Below, piece by piece: positions 1 to 8,409 of a DNA stretch of 15,277 bases. This stretch comes from JAAYAN01 sp964437215. GTDB lineage: Bacteria > Bacteroidota > Ignavibacteria > Ignavibacteriales > Melioribacteraceae. The stretch lies in the NCBI GenBank assembly GCA_964437215.1, contig CAYTFZ010000063.1, positions 1 to 15,277 of the forward strand, read 5' to 3'. The notes below the pieces were generated by a model that was not told the origin of the DNA, did no database searches, and saw nothing but the letters and a program-made list of their open reading frames with translations. Both the position numbers and the translations under genes were made by a program. How positions within the stretch are numbered: the first letter of the stretch is position 1; each line of letters starts with the position of its first letter.

Positions 1-4
1 AAAG

Positions 5-616
5 TCAATCGAAATATGCCGGCAGGCTAATATTTTTATAATGTTCTAAAACAATGCCTAAATGCTTTTCATTCGTCCTGTTAACCGATAATTCCGGTAA
101 ACCGGAAAACTCAAAAAACCGTGCATCTAAAGTTTCATCGCTCGGGGTTGCTTCGCCGCCGAGAAACTCACACAAAAAAACAATTTTAAATGCGTGAAAA
201 AATTCAAGAGGTCTGCCGGAACGGTTTGCGTCAAACACGCCGATTACTTTAACGGCTTTAACATCGTACCCGCTTTCCTCTTTGCATTCCCTTACTGCAA
301 CTTCCGAGGGGATATCGCCAACATCTGCCCAGCCGCCCGGCATTGCCCAGCAGTTATCGGTTCTTTCCTGCACCAAAAGAATTTTCCCGTCTTTTACAAC
401 GGCAGCGCGCACATCAACTTTAGGGGTTGCATAACCGGGCTGCTGCATAAATATTTTTTCGGTTGCGGCTTTATCAAGATTTGTATGCTGGTTCATTATT
501 TCTGCAGCAATTTCCATTAATCTTTCATAGCGTTCTTTTTCATATCCTGTTTGTGCAAATGCTAATCCGGTTTGACTTAACGATTGAATTTCGCGCGCAA
601 TTTCCAGCCATTTCAT
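5..616 (-). CDS. Nudix hydrolase with N-terminal helical domain
   Basis: Predicted cytoplasmic pyrophosphohydrolase of 203 residues that would cleave a nucleoside diphosphate linked to another moiety. Residues 1-60 resemble the helical N-terminal domain found on a Nudix subfamily (hydrolase of X-linked nucleoside diphosphate); some Gram-positive members of that subfamily hydrolyse CDP-choline, but the substrate here is not readable. The Nudix box spans about residues 95-117: G95, then R109-E110, E113-E114 and G116. The first box glutamate is replaced by aspartate (D101). The catalytic REXXEE core is intact. The ATG is preceded by GGAG about 10 nt upstream (627-630), which supports this start. 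It is the last gene of a leftward series, 96 bp after the metallophosphoesterase. Complete; the stop lies 4 bp from the window edge. Family assignment is firm, substrate unknown. Confidence 0.95.
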   Translation of the reverse strand: MKWLEIAREIQSLSQTGLAFAQTGYEKERYERLMEIAAEIMNQHTNLDKAATEKIFMQQPGYATPKVDVRAAVVKDGKILLVQERTDNCWAMPGGWADVGDIPSEVAVRECKEESGYDVKAVKVIGVFDANRSGRPLEFFHAFKIVFLCEFLGGEATPSDETLDARFFEFSGLPELSVNRTNEKHLGIVLEHYKNISLPAYFD

Positions 617-712
617 AAATATTTTTCTCCATTATTGCTGTTTTCAAAGATAAGGAAAACTAATACAAATTTTTCATTCCGGATAAAAAATCCGATATTT
701 AATTTTAAGGAA

Positions 713-1876
713 TTATTCGGCGACAAATTTAAGTTTGATATGAATAATTTCGGGACGGTTTACAGTGCGCACCGGAGGACCCCATCCGCCTAATCCGCTT
801 GAGATATAATAATTTGTATTACCTTTTTTTAAAAATCCCCAGCTCTTTTCGTAAACCAGCGCAGTAATCAAATTCAACGGCCAAAGCTGCCCGTGATGCG
901 TATGTCCCGAAAGCTGAAGATCAACGCCTGTTTTACGCGCTTCATCAAGATTAAACGGCTGATGATCCATCAATATCACAGGAAAATCGAAATTTACGTT
1001 TTCAATTACATCTTTCAATATTTTGCGGGGTTTTCCTCCGAAATTTGCAGAAGAATAATCCTCTCTTCCGGCAACGTAAAAACTGTTATCTATAAAAACC
1101 GAAGTATCTCTTATTATTTTAATTTTATGTTTTTCAAGAAATTCAACAGCTTTTTCTGCTCCGCCGATATATTCGTGATTGCCTGTAACAGCGTAAACGC
1201 CGTACTTTGCCTTAAGCATTTCAAGCGAGCTCCCCATATTGTCTTCCAAAACGGGCGCAATATCTTCATCAATAATATCGCCGGGCAATAAAATAATATC
1301 CGGCTTTAAGGAGTTAATTTTTTCGGCAAACATTTCCATCTTTTTTCTGCCGATTATTGTTCCCAAGTGAATATCGGAAGCCACGGCAATATTTAACTCT
1401 TTCAGACTGCCCGCGGATTTGTTTATCGGTATTTCATACTTTCGGATTGCAGGGAAATATGTGTTTAAATGTCCGGCAAAAACCAGCACCGAAGAAATTA
1501 CAATTACAATCCAAGCCGCAGCAGTTTTGCTTTTTTCGGGATTATTAGTAATGAACGAAGGAAAAATTCCGAACCAGTGATTTAAAAGCCGCAGTTCATC
1601 TATAAAAACAAGCATTATCAGAATATACAGCATAAATGCCATCCAGAAGGAACCTGCCCATATAAGTATTTCGGAAACCGGATTTATTGAAAACCTTTCA
1701 ATTATTCTTCCGGCAAAAAATGACGATGCTAAAATAATTACGGAAATTACTAATATCTTTCTTAATATTAAGCCATCGGGAATGACCTGCAGCCCGCGTC
1801 TGATTATGTAATAATTAATTGCCGCGTTAATTAAAAAAACTACGGAAAGAAAGAGGATAAATATAGAAAGTTTCAT
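713..1876 (-). CDS. Membrane-anchored metallophosphoesterase (YkuE-like)
   Basis: 387-residue calcineurin-like metallophosphoesterase with a membrane N-terminus. Four hydrophobic segments are visible at about residues 4-24, 40-58, 70-93 and 118-138, followed by the catalytic domain from about 160. All the two-metal ligand motifs are present: D168-x-H170 (SDIHLG), G199-D200, G232-N233-H234-E235, H305 (DHQP) and G324-H325-T326-H327. The GHTHHGQ-W-P ending and SSGLGGWGPPVR segment are typical of the YkuE/YaeI group, some of which act on lipid-linked pyrophosphate or phospholipid substrates; that function is not proven here. No strong Shine-Dalgarno is seen before the ATG. The start lies 20 bp after the glgA stop on the same strand, so co-transcription with glgA is likely. 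Confidence 0.93.
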   Translation of the reverse strand: MKLSIFILFLSVVFLINAAINYYIIRRGLQVIPDGLILRKILVISVIILASSFFAGRIIERFSINPVSEILIWAGSFWMAFMLYILIMLVFIDELRLLNHWFGIFPSFITNNPEKSKTAAAWIVIVISSVLVFAGHLNTYFPAIRKYEIPINKSAGSLKELNIAVASDIHLGTIIGRKKMEMFAEKINSLKPDIILLPGDIIDEDIAPVLEDNMGSSLEMLKAKYGVYAVTGNHEYIGGAEKAVEFLEKHKIKIIRDTSVFIDNSFYVAGREDYSSANFGGKPRKILKDVIENVNFDFPVILMDHQPFNLDEARKTGVDLQLSGHTHHGQLWPLNLITALVYEKSWGFLKKGNTNYYISSGLGGWGPPVRTVNRPEIIHIKLKFVAE

Positions 1877-1896
1877 CAGCTGTATTTTTTAAGGGT

Positions 1897-3348
1897 TCAA
1901 CTCTTTATTTTATTATAAAGTTCAATATATTTTTGCGCCGAAATATCCCAGCTGAAATCCATATTCATTGCGTTTTTCTGAATCTTACGCCATCTTGTCT
2001 GGTCTTTGAAAACTTTAACTGCCCGTTTTAAAGCTTTAATCATTTCCTTCCCTTCAAATTTCTCGAAAACAAACCCTGTTCCGTTGCAGTCTTTCTTTTT
2101 TTCATCGCAATCAATTACAGTATCTGCAAGTCCGCCTGTTTTGCGTACAACGGGAATTGTTCCGTATTTAAGAGAATAAATCTGATTTAAGCCGCAAGGT
2201 TCGTACATCGACGGCATAAGATAAATATCCGATGCTGCTTCAATTCGGTGAGCAAGTTCTTCGTTGGAGCCGGTGTAAAGCTTAAATTTATCGGGATATT
2301 CAAAAGAAATTCCTCTTAAAAATTTCTCGTATTTTCCGTCGCCGGCGCTAAGAAAAATATATTTAGCATCAAGTTCAAGCATTTTATCAATCTGTTCAAT
2401 TATTAAATCAAATCCTTTTTGCGAAACCATCCTGGAAATAAGACCAATAAGCGGAACTGTTTCAGAAAACTCAATTCCGGAAATTTTCATCAGCTGTTTT
2501 TTATTTTCTGCTTTTCCTTCAATTTTATCGAAACTGTATTTTTCCCATAAATGATCATCAAATTCCGGATTCCAAACATTATAATCAATTCCATTAAGAA
2601 TTCCGTAAAGAACATCTTTTCTTTTTTCAAGTATTTCGTGCATTCCGCCGCCGAATTCTTCGGTAAGAATTTCCTTTGCGTAAGTCTGGCTTACGGTGCT
2701 TATGCTGTCGGCAAACATCAATCCGGTTTTAAGAAAACTTACCTGCTCGTACCATTCAATAGGTCCCATAGGTCCGAAATGATCGGGGTTGATGTCGCCG
2801 GCTTTAACAGTTTCCGGCGGAAAATTTCCCTGATATCCGATATTATGAATTGTAAAAAGAGTTTTAGTTGATTTAAAAATACTATCCCAAGCATAATTTT
2901 CTTTTATATAAAGCGGAATTAAACCGGTCTGCCAATCGTTACAGTGAATTATATCGGGACTGAACTTCAGCCGCTGCATTGCTTCGAGCACACCTTTGCA
3001 AAAACATATAAATCTTTCTGCTTCGTCACTTTCATTAGAATATATGGTTTCGCGCTGAAAATAATCAGGGCAATCGATAAAGTAAGCTTTTACATCAGTT
3101 CCCGGAAAAACAGTTTCAAACAAACCTGCAGTATGATTTTTTCCGTTTACTTTAATGTAAAAGTCAGCAATTCCCGGACTTTTTTTAATTTTATGTTTTC
3201 GGTAATCAATAAGACTGTAAAGTGGAAGGAAAACTCGTACATCTGCCCCATGTGTTTTTAGTTTTAACGGCAAAGCTCCTGCAACATCTGCTAATCCACC
3301 GGTTTTTATAAACGGAACAACTTCGCTTGAACAAAAGGCGATATTCAT
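1897..3348 (-). CDS. glgA: Glycogen synthase (ADP-glucose type, GT5)
   Basis: Starch/glycogen synthase of 483 residues, the usual bacterial length (about 480). It transfers glucose from ADP-glucose to the end of an alpha-1,4-glucan in the cytoplasm. Seen directly: the N-terminal K15-T-G-G-L-A-D-V ADP-glucose-binding loop, HNIGYQG at 168-174, the R306...K311-G pair that contacts phosphate in this family, the E383-P-C-G-L motif with the family's catalytic-site glutamate, and the second KTGGL at 403-407. The GT-B two-domain layout is complete with no truncation. An AAGGAGG ribosome site at 3354-3360 sits 5 nt before the ATG and fixes the start. No other glycogen genes (glgB, glgC, glgP) are in the window. 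First gene of the leftward cluster and probable driver of the next two. Confidence 0.98.
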   Translation of the reverse strand: MNIAFCSSEVVPFIKTGGLADVAGALPLKLKTHGADVRVFLPLYSLIDYRKHKIKKSPGIADFYIKVNGKNHTAGLFETVFPGTDVKAYFIDCPDYFQRETIYSNESDEAERFICFCKGVLEAMQRLKFSPDIIHCNDWQTGLIPLYIKENYAWDSIFKSTKTLFTIHNIGYQGNFPPETVKAGDINPDHFGPMGPIEWYEQVSFLKTGLMFADSISTVSQTYAKEILTEEFGGGMHEILEKRKDVLYGILNGIDYNVWNPEFDDHLWEKYSFDKIEGKAENKKQLMKISGIEFSETVPLIGLISRMVSQKGFDLIIEQIDKMLELDAKYIFLSAGDGKYEKFLRGISFEYPDKFKLYTGSNEELAHRIEAASDIYLMPSMYEPCGLNQIYSLKYGTIPVVRKTGGLADTVIDCDEKKKDCNGTGFVFEKFEGKEMIKALKRAVKVFKDQTRWRKIQKNAMNMDFSWDISAQKYIELYNKIKS

Positions 3349-3398
3349 AAAATCCTCCTTGTCTTACTGATTGCTATAAAAAACGTTATTTATCTATA

Positions 3399-3427
3399 AA
3401 TATATAGTCGAAATATGAATTGTTCAA
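3399..3427 (-). promoter_or_regulatory. Sigma70-like promoter for glgA
   Basis: On the minus strand, TTGAAC (3422-3427) and TATATT (3399-3404) are separated by exactly 17 bp, close to the TTGACA/TATAAT consensus. Transcription would begin near 3392 and leave a leader of roughly 40 nt containing the AAGGAGG site. The match and spacing are seen in the sequence; use by this organism's housekeeping sigma factor is inferred. Confidence 0.55.
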
Positions 3428-3547
3428 GAAAAATGAGAAATATATTTGATAAATAAGATTTAAAAGAATTGTAGTGCAAATATAAGTAATTATTTTTATT
3501 TTAAGTTTAAATTAAATTTGTAATTAAAACCAAACTGAAAAAAGAAT

Positions 3548-4891
3548 ATGATAAGATTTATAAAAAATGCTGCTTTAAAAACTGCTTTGTTTTATTTATT
3601 GTTTGGCGGATTATGGATTGTTTTATCGGACGGAATACTTGCAGTTTTAACAGACTCTCCTCAATCTTTTTCAAACTTACAAACAATTAAAGGATGGTTT
3701 TTTATTTGTATCACTTCTCTTCTTCTTTATTTTTATGTTAAACGTCTTTTTTCACAAAAAGAGCAATCAATTAAAGATTTGGAAAAAATTAAACAGGAAC
3801 TTCAAAAAAGCGAAGAGAAATACCGTTTATTAATAGAAAATCAGACTGATCTTGTAGTTAAAGTTGATAACAAAGGAAACTATGTTTTCATTAGTCCATC
3901 GTACTTAAAAGTCTTCGGCAAAACAGAAGAAGAGCTTTTAGGAAAAAGTTATTTGCCACTTGTGCATCCCGATGACCAGAAAAAAACTGAAGAGGAGATG
4001 AAAAAACTTTACAGTCCTCCTTACAGATGTTTTATAGAACAGAGAGCTTTAACAGTTGATGGCTGGAGATGGTTTGCCTGGTCTGATAACTCTATTGTAT
4101 CCGAAAACGGTGAAATTTCTGCAATTATCGGGGTAGGGCGCGATATTACCGAGCAAAAACAAGCGGAACTTGAGCTGATGGATGCCAAGGAAAAAGCTGT
4201 TGCGGCAGATAAAATCAAATCGGAGTTTCTTGCTCAGATGTCGCACGAAATAAGAACCCCGATAAACACAATACTAAATGCAGTTTCGCTCATCAGGGAA
4301 GAAGTTGAAGATAAATATGACGATTTAAGTGAACTGTTTCCTATTCTTAATAATGCCGGAGCAAGAATAATTAAAACTATCGACAGTATTTTAAATATGT
4401 CCGAACTTCAGCTGGGAATTTACGAGCCTCACTTTAAAAAAATAGATCTGGATATCGATATTCTCCGTTACCTTATAGCTGAATTTAAGTATTCAGCAGA
4501 AAATAAAAAGCTGGGATTAAACATTAAAATTAATACAAATGATACCGAAATTATTGGAGATTCTTATAGTATTACTCAAATTTTTACAAATCTTCTGGAT
4601 AATGCTATTAAGTATACAAATAAGGGTAAAATTGATGTGCTGTTATCCCGCAACGGCGATAACAGACTGGTTGCCGAAGTGTGTGATACAGGAATTGGAA
4701 TAAGCGAAGATTTTATGGAAAAAATGTTTATACCTTTTTCTCAGGAACATCAGGGATACACACGTCAATATGATGGCAACGGATTGGGGTTAGCTCTTAT
4801 TAAAAATTATTGTAAAATAAATAAAGCCGAAATAAAAGTAGATAGCAAAAAAAACGAAGGATCTGTTTTTCGAGTTATATTTAACCAATGA
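3548..4891 (+). CDS. PAS-domain sensor histidine kinase
   Basis: 447-residue membrane sensor kinase without a receiver domain. Two membrane helices (about 12-34 and 48-66) bracket a very short external loop. A helical linker (about 68-95) follows, then a PAS domain with its C-terminal PAC part (about 93-203), a HisKA dimerisation helix with the phospho-accepting H233 in SHEIRTP, and a HATPase domain. The ATPase boxes are intact: N box with N348 and N352, G1 D380-x-G382-x-G384, F box near 394-397, and G2 G410-N-G-L-G414. The tiny loop suggests sensing in or just under the membrane or by the PAS domain. No response regulator is present in the window, so it is an orphan here. The next gene starts 7 bp later, which suggests co-expression. 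Only a weak purine-rich stretch precedes the ATG. Confidence 0.95.
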   Translation: MIRFIKNAALKTALFYLLFGGLWIVLSDGILAVLTDSPQSFSNLQTIKGWFFICITSLLLYFYVKRLFSQKEQSIKDLEKIKQELQKSEEKYRLLIENQTDLVVKVDNKGNYVFISPSYLKVFGKTEEELLGKSYLPLVHPDDQKKTEEEMKKLYSPPYRCFIEQRALTVDGWRWFAWSDNSIVSENGEISAIIGVGRDITEQKQAELELMDAKEKAVAADKIKSEFLAQMSHEIRTPINTILNAVSLIREEVEDKYDDLSELFPILNNAGARIIKTIDSILNMSELQLGIYEPHFKKIDLDIDILRYLIAEFKYSAENKKLGLNIKINTNDTEIIGDSYSITQIFTNLLDNAIKYTNKGKIDVLLSRNGDNRLVAEVCDTGIGISEDFMEKMFIPFSQEHQGYTRQYDGNGLGLALIKNYCKINKAEIKVDSKKNEGSVFRVIFNQ

Positions 4892-4898
4892 GGTTAAA

Positions 4899-6755
4899 AT
4901 GAAATGCATACCATATCTATTTGTTTTTATTTCTCTTCTGTTTTGCTTAACTGCCGCTCAGGAAAGATATTGCAAATTCAATATAGGAACAAACCTTGCC
5001 GGACCGGTTGATTACGGCTCTGAATGGCCTCTTGTTGATATTATGAAATACTGCCGCGAATGGATCACTCATAACTCTGCCTGGGTGGAAGAAGGAGAAA
5101 ATCCGTGGGATACGGGCTACATAAATGAAATTCCAGCTGACTCAAACGGTTATCCTCTTCAGCTCCCTTGTACAATTGCAGGCGCCGAAACTACTCAGGC
5201 TGTCAGGGGAATTTGGGCAAATACCTCTGCACTGAAAGCTGGAAATTATACTGTCCTTTACGATGGAGAAGGTGTTTTGGATTTTTGGGGCGATGTTTCG
5301 GTAATTTCGGAATCTCCAGGTAGAATTGTAGTAAATGTTAATCCTCAGCAAGGCGGAAATATTATGACCTTAAGTATTTTACAAAGCACTTTCGGAAATC
5401 ATATTAGAAATATCAGATTTTTAATGCCTGGAACTGAAGAAAGTTATCAGGAAAACAAATGGTGCCAAGAATGGCTTGATAAACTGGAACCATTTAAAAC
5501 TTTACGGTTTATGGATTGGTTTATCACAAATAATTCGCCGCTGAAAAAATGGGAAGACCGAGTACAACTTGACGATTACACTTATACCATAAACGGAATG
5601 CCTTATGAACTTGCAATTGAAATAAGCAATAAACGGATGTCCGATGCCTGGATATGCGTTCCTCATCTTGCAGATTCTGGGTATATCCGGAAAATGGCTG
5701 AACTTTTCCGCGACAATCTCAATCCGAACCTTAAAATATATGTTGAGTATTCCAACGAAATTTGGAATTGGATGTTTGACCAAACTCATTATTGTTATGA
5801 AAACGGACCTGCAGAATTGGAATGGCCGGAAAGAATAGTTCCATTTATCCAAAATTGTATGGATATATGGACAGATGTTTTCGAAGGTCAGCTTGACAGA
5901 ATTGTAAGAGTAGTAGGCGTTCAGCACGCTTGGCAGGATGTTAGCAACAGAATAGTTTTTAATATGCGCTCCGGAAGTTTTGACGCTTTTTCGCCTGCCG
6001 CATATTTCGGACTTCCAGAGGATTCTCTTCAAAGTGCGGGAGCTGAAACTACTGCTCAGGATATTTTGAGACTTGCAAAACATTCAATGCTTAACGAATC
6101 ATACGAATGGACTAAAAGTCAGAAGGAAAATATTGCGGATGTACTTGGAATTCCGATGCTTTATTACGAAGGAGGTCAGCACCTTACTCCTTACCCTTTT
6201 GGAAGCGAACAGCCATATAATCAGGCTTTGATGGATGCTCAAACTGATCCTGGTATGTACAATCTATATACGGAATGGTTTGATTCACTGAAATCAGTTG
6301 CCGGAGACAGTGAATCTTTATTTATGAATTTTTCATTTATTTCACCCAAAAGCGGAAAATACGGAAGCTGGGGTGTTCTCGAAAGTCAGTTTTATCAGTT
6401 TCCGCCATATAATCAAAGCGCACCAAAATTTCAGGCGATACTCGATAATATGTGTAAAACTGCTCATTTATCGGAAAACAAAGAATTGCTAACCGATTAT
6501 TATTTAAGCCAAAATTATCCAAACCCGTTTAATCCTTCAACAATGATTAATTATCAGTTGCCAATAAATAGTGAAGTCAGTCTGAAAATATACGATATTT
6601 TAGGACGGGAAGTAGCAACACTTGTAAACGGGCAAAAATCACCCGGAAAGTACGGAGTAAAATTCGACGGCTCGCATCTTTCATCTGGAATTTATATATG
6701 CAGAATGATTGCCGGGGATTATTTTTCTGCAAAAAAAATAATGCTTTTAAAATGA
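4899..6755 (+). CDS. Secreted glycosidase-like protein with type IX sorting domain
   Basis: 618-residue exported protein. Residues 1-20 form a signal peptide with likely cleavage after TAA and before Q21. The body (about 25-525) is rich in aromatic residues and resembles the (beta/alpha)8 fold of clan GH-A glycosidases: a YVEYSNEIWN segment puts E287 after an Asn, as in the acid/base motif of that clan, and YYEGGQH puts E424 at the end of a predicted strand, a plausible nucleophile. I cannot name the glycoside hydrolase family or substrate. Residues about 535-618 are a type IX secretion C-terminal domain (NYPNPFNPST, IYDILGREV, LSSGIY, final MLLK), so it is probably exported across the outer membrane and anchored or released. 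A GAGG site at 4890-4893 overlaps the kinase stop codon, consistent with translational coupling. It could instead be a carbohydrate-binding protein without activity. Confidence 0.78.
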   Translation: MKCIPYLFVFISLLFCLTAAQERYCKFNIGTNLAGPVDYGSEWPLVDIMKYCREWITHNSAWVEEGENPWDTGYINEIPADSNGYPLQLPCTIAGAETTQAVRGIWANTSALKAGNYTVLYDGEGVLDFWGDVSVISESPGRIVVNVNPQQGGNIMTLSILQSTFGNHIRNIRFLMPGTEESYQENKWCQEWLDKLEPFKTLRFMDWFITNNSPLKKWEDRVQLDDYTYTINGMPYELAIEISNKRMSDAWICVPHLADSGYIRKMAELFRDNLNPNLKIYVEYSNEIWNWMFDQTHYCYENGPAELEWPERIVPFIQNCMDIWTDVFEGQLDRIVRVVGVQHAWQDVSNRIVFNMRSGSFDAFSPAAYFGLPEDSLQSAGAETTAQDILRLAKHSMLNESYEWTKSQKENIADVLGIPMLYYEGGQHLTPYPFGSEQPYNQALMDAQTDPGMYNLYTEWFDSLKSVAGDSESLFMNFSFISPKSGKYGSWGVLESQFYQFPPYNQSAPKFQAILDNMCKTAHLSENKELLTDYYLSQNYPNPFNPSTMINYQLPINSEVSLKIYDILGREVATLVNGQKSPGKYGVKFDGSHLSSGIYICRMIAGDYFSAKKIMLLK

Positions 6756-6815
6756 ACGATTGTTAAAATTATCTGTTATATTTTTATAAATTTCGCAGCA
6801 AAAAAAAAGTCGGAT

Positions 6816-8039
6816 ATGAAAAATTTTAACATTCCTCTGCATTATAAAAGTTCAATAATTTCGCAGATAAAAGAAATTCGAAAACAGAGAGATCCCAGAA
6901 AACGCGATTTCGCACCGACTATTCTTAATTTCGGTCCTGTGGAATTTTTAATAGCACGTCATTTCGGTTTTTGTTACGGGGTTGAGAATGCTATTGAAAT
7001 TGCATACCGCACTATTAACGAAAATCCGGGTAAAAGGATTTTTCTTTTGAGCGAAATGATTCACAATCCCGGTGTTAATAAGGATCTTCTTCAGAAGGGA
7101 GTCCGGTTTCTGATGGATACTTCAGGAAACCAGTTAATAAGCTGGGAAGAATTAAATAAAGAAGATATTGTAATAATTCCTGCCTTTGGTACAACAATAA
7201 AAATAGAAAAAAAGATTAAGGAACTTGGAATAAATCCATATTCATATAACACAACTTGTCCGTTTGTTGAGAAAGTATGGAACAGAGCAACATCGCTGGG
7301 TGCTAAAGATTATACGATTATTATTCACGGAAAATACAATCACGAAGAAACAAAAGCCACTTTTTCGCATAGTATTCAAAATTCGGCTTCGGTTATTGTC
7401 CGTAATATAAAAGAAGCGCAAGTTCTTGCCGATATTATATTAGGCGAACAGCCGCTGTCTTATTTTTTCGAATATTTCAATTTAAAATATTCCGATGGGT
7501 TTAATCCCGAAAAAAATCTTCAACGGATAGGTGTAGTTAATCAAACCACAATGCTTGCTTCGGAAACTCAGGAAATATCGGAACTTATAAAAGAAGCTTT
7601 AATTAAAAAATACGGGGCAGAAAAAATAAGCGATCATTTTGCCGATACGCGCGATACGCTTTGTTATGCTACAAACGACAATCAAAATGCAACTTACGGA
7701 CTTTTAGAACACAATGCCGATTGCGCAATTGTTGTTGGCGGTTACAACAGCTCAAATACTTCGCATCTTGTTGAGCTTCTCGAAGAAAAGTTCAAGACAT
7801 ATTTCATATGTTCTTCCGAAAAAATAATTTCGAAGGATTCTGTGCTTCATTATGATTTGAAAAATAAACAAGAAATTTTGAGCGGCGAATTTCTTCCATT
7901 CCAAAACAAATCCAGAATTATTCTTACAAGCGGAGCTTCGTGTCCCGATGCAGCGGTTGACGAAGTAATATTTAAAATATTATCATTTTACAAAAACACC
8001 AACGATATAGGTAAAGTGTTAAATGAAATTTCAGACTGA
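6816..8039 (+). CDS. ispH: 4-hydroxy-3-methylbut-2-enyl diphosphate reductase, long form
   Basis: Last enzyme of the MEP isoprenoid pathway, converting HMBPP to IPP and DMAPP with an iron-sulfur cluster in the cytoplasm. The three cluster cysteines are visible: C53 in GFCYGV, C148 in TTCPF and C283 in DTLCYAT. H176-x-E178 matches the HxE active-site motif, and the S312/S313-N314-S316 stretch in GGYNSSNTSHL matches the diphosphate-binding serines and asparagine. At 407 residues it is about 90 longer than the common bacterial enzyme (about 310). The extra length is an N-terminal extension of about 42 residues and an insertion near 190-235, resembling the longer cyanobacterial/plant-like forms. 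It starts 60 bp after the secreted glycosidase-like gene; shared transcription is possible since no terminator is seen between them. The ribosome site is weak. Confidence 0.97.
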   Translation: MKNFNIPLHYKSSIISQIKEIRKQRDPRKRDFAPTILNFGPVEFLIARHFGFCYGVENAIEIAYRTINENPGKRIFLLSEMIHNPGVNKDLLQKGVRFLMDTSGNQLISWEELNKEDIVIIPAFGTTIKIEKKIKELGINPYSYNTTCPFVEKVWNRATSLGAKDYTIIIHGKYNHEETKATFSHSIQNSASVIVRNIKEAQVLADIILGEQPLSYFFEYFNLKYSDGFNPEKNLQRIGVVNQTTMLASETQEISELIKEALIKKYGAEKISDHFADTRDTLCYATNDNQNATYGLLEHNADCAIVVGGYNSSNTSHLVELLEEKFKTYFICSSEKIISKDSVLHYDLKNKQEILSGEFLPFQNKSRIILTSGASCPDAAVDEVIFKILSFYKNTNDIGKVLNEISD

Positions 8040-8042
8040 TTT

Positions 8043-8375
8043 TTATAAAAGTTTGAGCTGTTTTAAATTGCTGGTTAGTTTTTTTGAATTGGAAACTGTA
8101 AAACAAACACGCCACCATTTGTTTTTAATTTTTACACGGTAAATAATATCCCGCGAGCTTCTTCGTAAATCCGCCGGAAACCAATCCTTAAAATTACCCG
8201 TTCCGTTAAGCCGGTATTTACCGTTCCAAATATTCGGTTGAAGCAGAGTTATTTTTTCAATTTCCTCAAGCATAAGTACTCTCTCTTTTTTAAAGGGCAC
8301 AAAATAATTTTTGAACTTGATAGCACTATCAGTCAAGTCGATAAACTCATCGGTGTATAGGTAATTTTGGCTCAT
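8043..8375 (-). CDS. Small protein of unknown function, PH-like fold possible
   Basis: 110-residue protein that I do not recognise by name. It has no signal peptide or membrane segment. The middle alternates short beta-like stretches (YFVPF, ERVLML, IEKITLL, KYRLNG, IIYRVKI, WWRVCFTV) and ends in a charged helix (SNSKKLTSNLKQL), an order that suggests a bacterial PH-like barrel capped by a helix; this is inference from pattern only. Its stop lies 3 bp from the ispH stop, so the genes converge tightly with no terminator between them. A weak AGAG lies before the ATG. Two adjacent short palindromes (8389-8409) sit just upstream of the start. Amino-acid composition is protein-like and no real gene opposes it, so I consider it a true gene. 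Confidence 0.7.
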   Translation of the reverse strand: MSQNYLYTDEFIDLTDSAIKFKNYFVPFKKERVLMLEEIEKITLLQPNIWNGKYRLNGTGNFKDWFPADLRRSSRDIIYRVKIKNKWWRVCFTVSNSKKLTSNLKQLKLL

Positions 8376-8388
8376 ACTGTCTGCTCTT

Positions 8389-8409
8389 CAATTTGAATTG
8401 ATAATTATC
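8389..8409. promoter_or_regulatory. Adjacent palindromes upstream of the small gene
   Basis: CAATT-TG-AATTG at 8389-8400 and the perfect palindrome GATAATTATC at 8400-8409 share one base and lie 14-34 bp upstream of the 8375 start codon. They could be an operator or part of the core promoter of the leftward gene. In such AT-rich DNA, chance is a serious alternative. Confidence 0.25.

Noticed and set aside
194..520. Open frame on the plus strand opposite the Nudix gene
   Set aside because: The minus-strand frame encodes a complete Nudix box with a ribosome site; the plus-strand product is Cys/Phe-rich without domain character.
680..694. Hairpin CGGAT-AAAAA-ATCCG between the metallophosphoesterase and Nudix genes as a terminator
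   Set aside because: The stem is only 5 bp and, read on the minus strand, is not followed by a T-run, so termination is unlikely.
3513..3520. TAAATTTG, a match to the Bacteroidetes TAnnTTTG promoter element, before the kinase gene
   Set aside because: No partner -33 element is seen, the match is to a loose AT-rich motif, and the glgA promoter in the same region fits the ordinary sigma70 pattern.
5502..6083. Long open frame (193 codons) on the minus strand
   Set aside because: It lies wholly inside the secreted glycosidase-like gene on the opposite strand, its translation has no recognisable motif, and the plus-strand protein has clear domains. It is a shadow frame.
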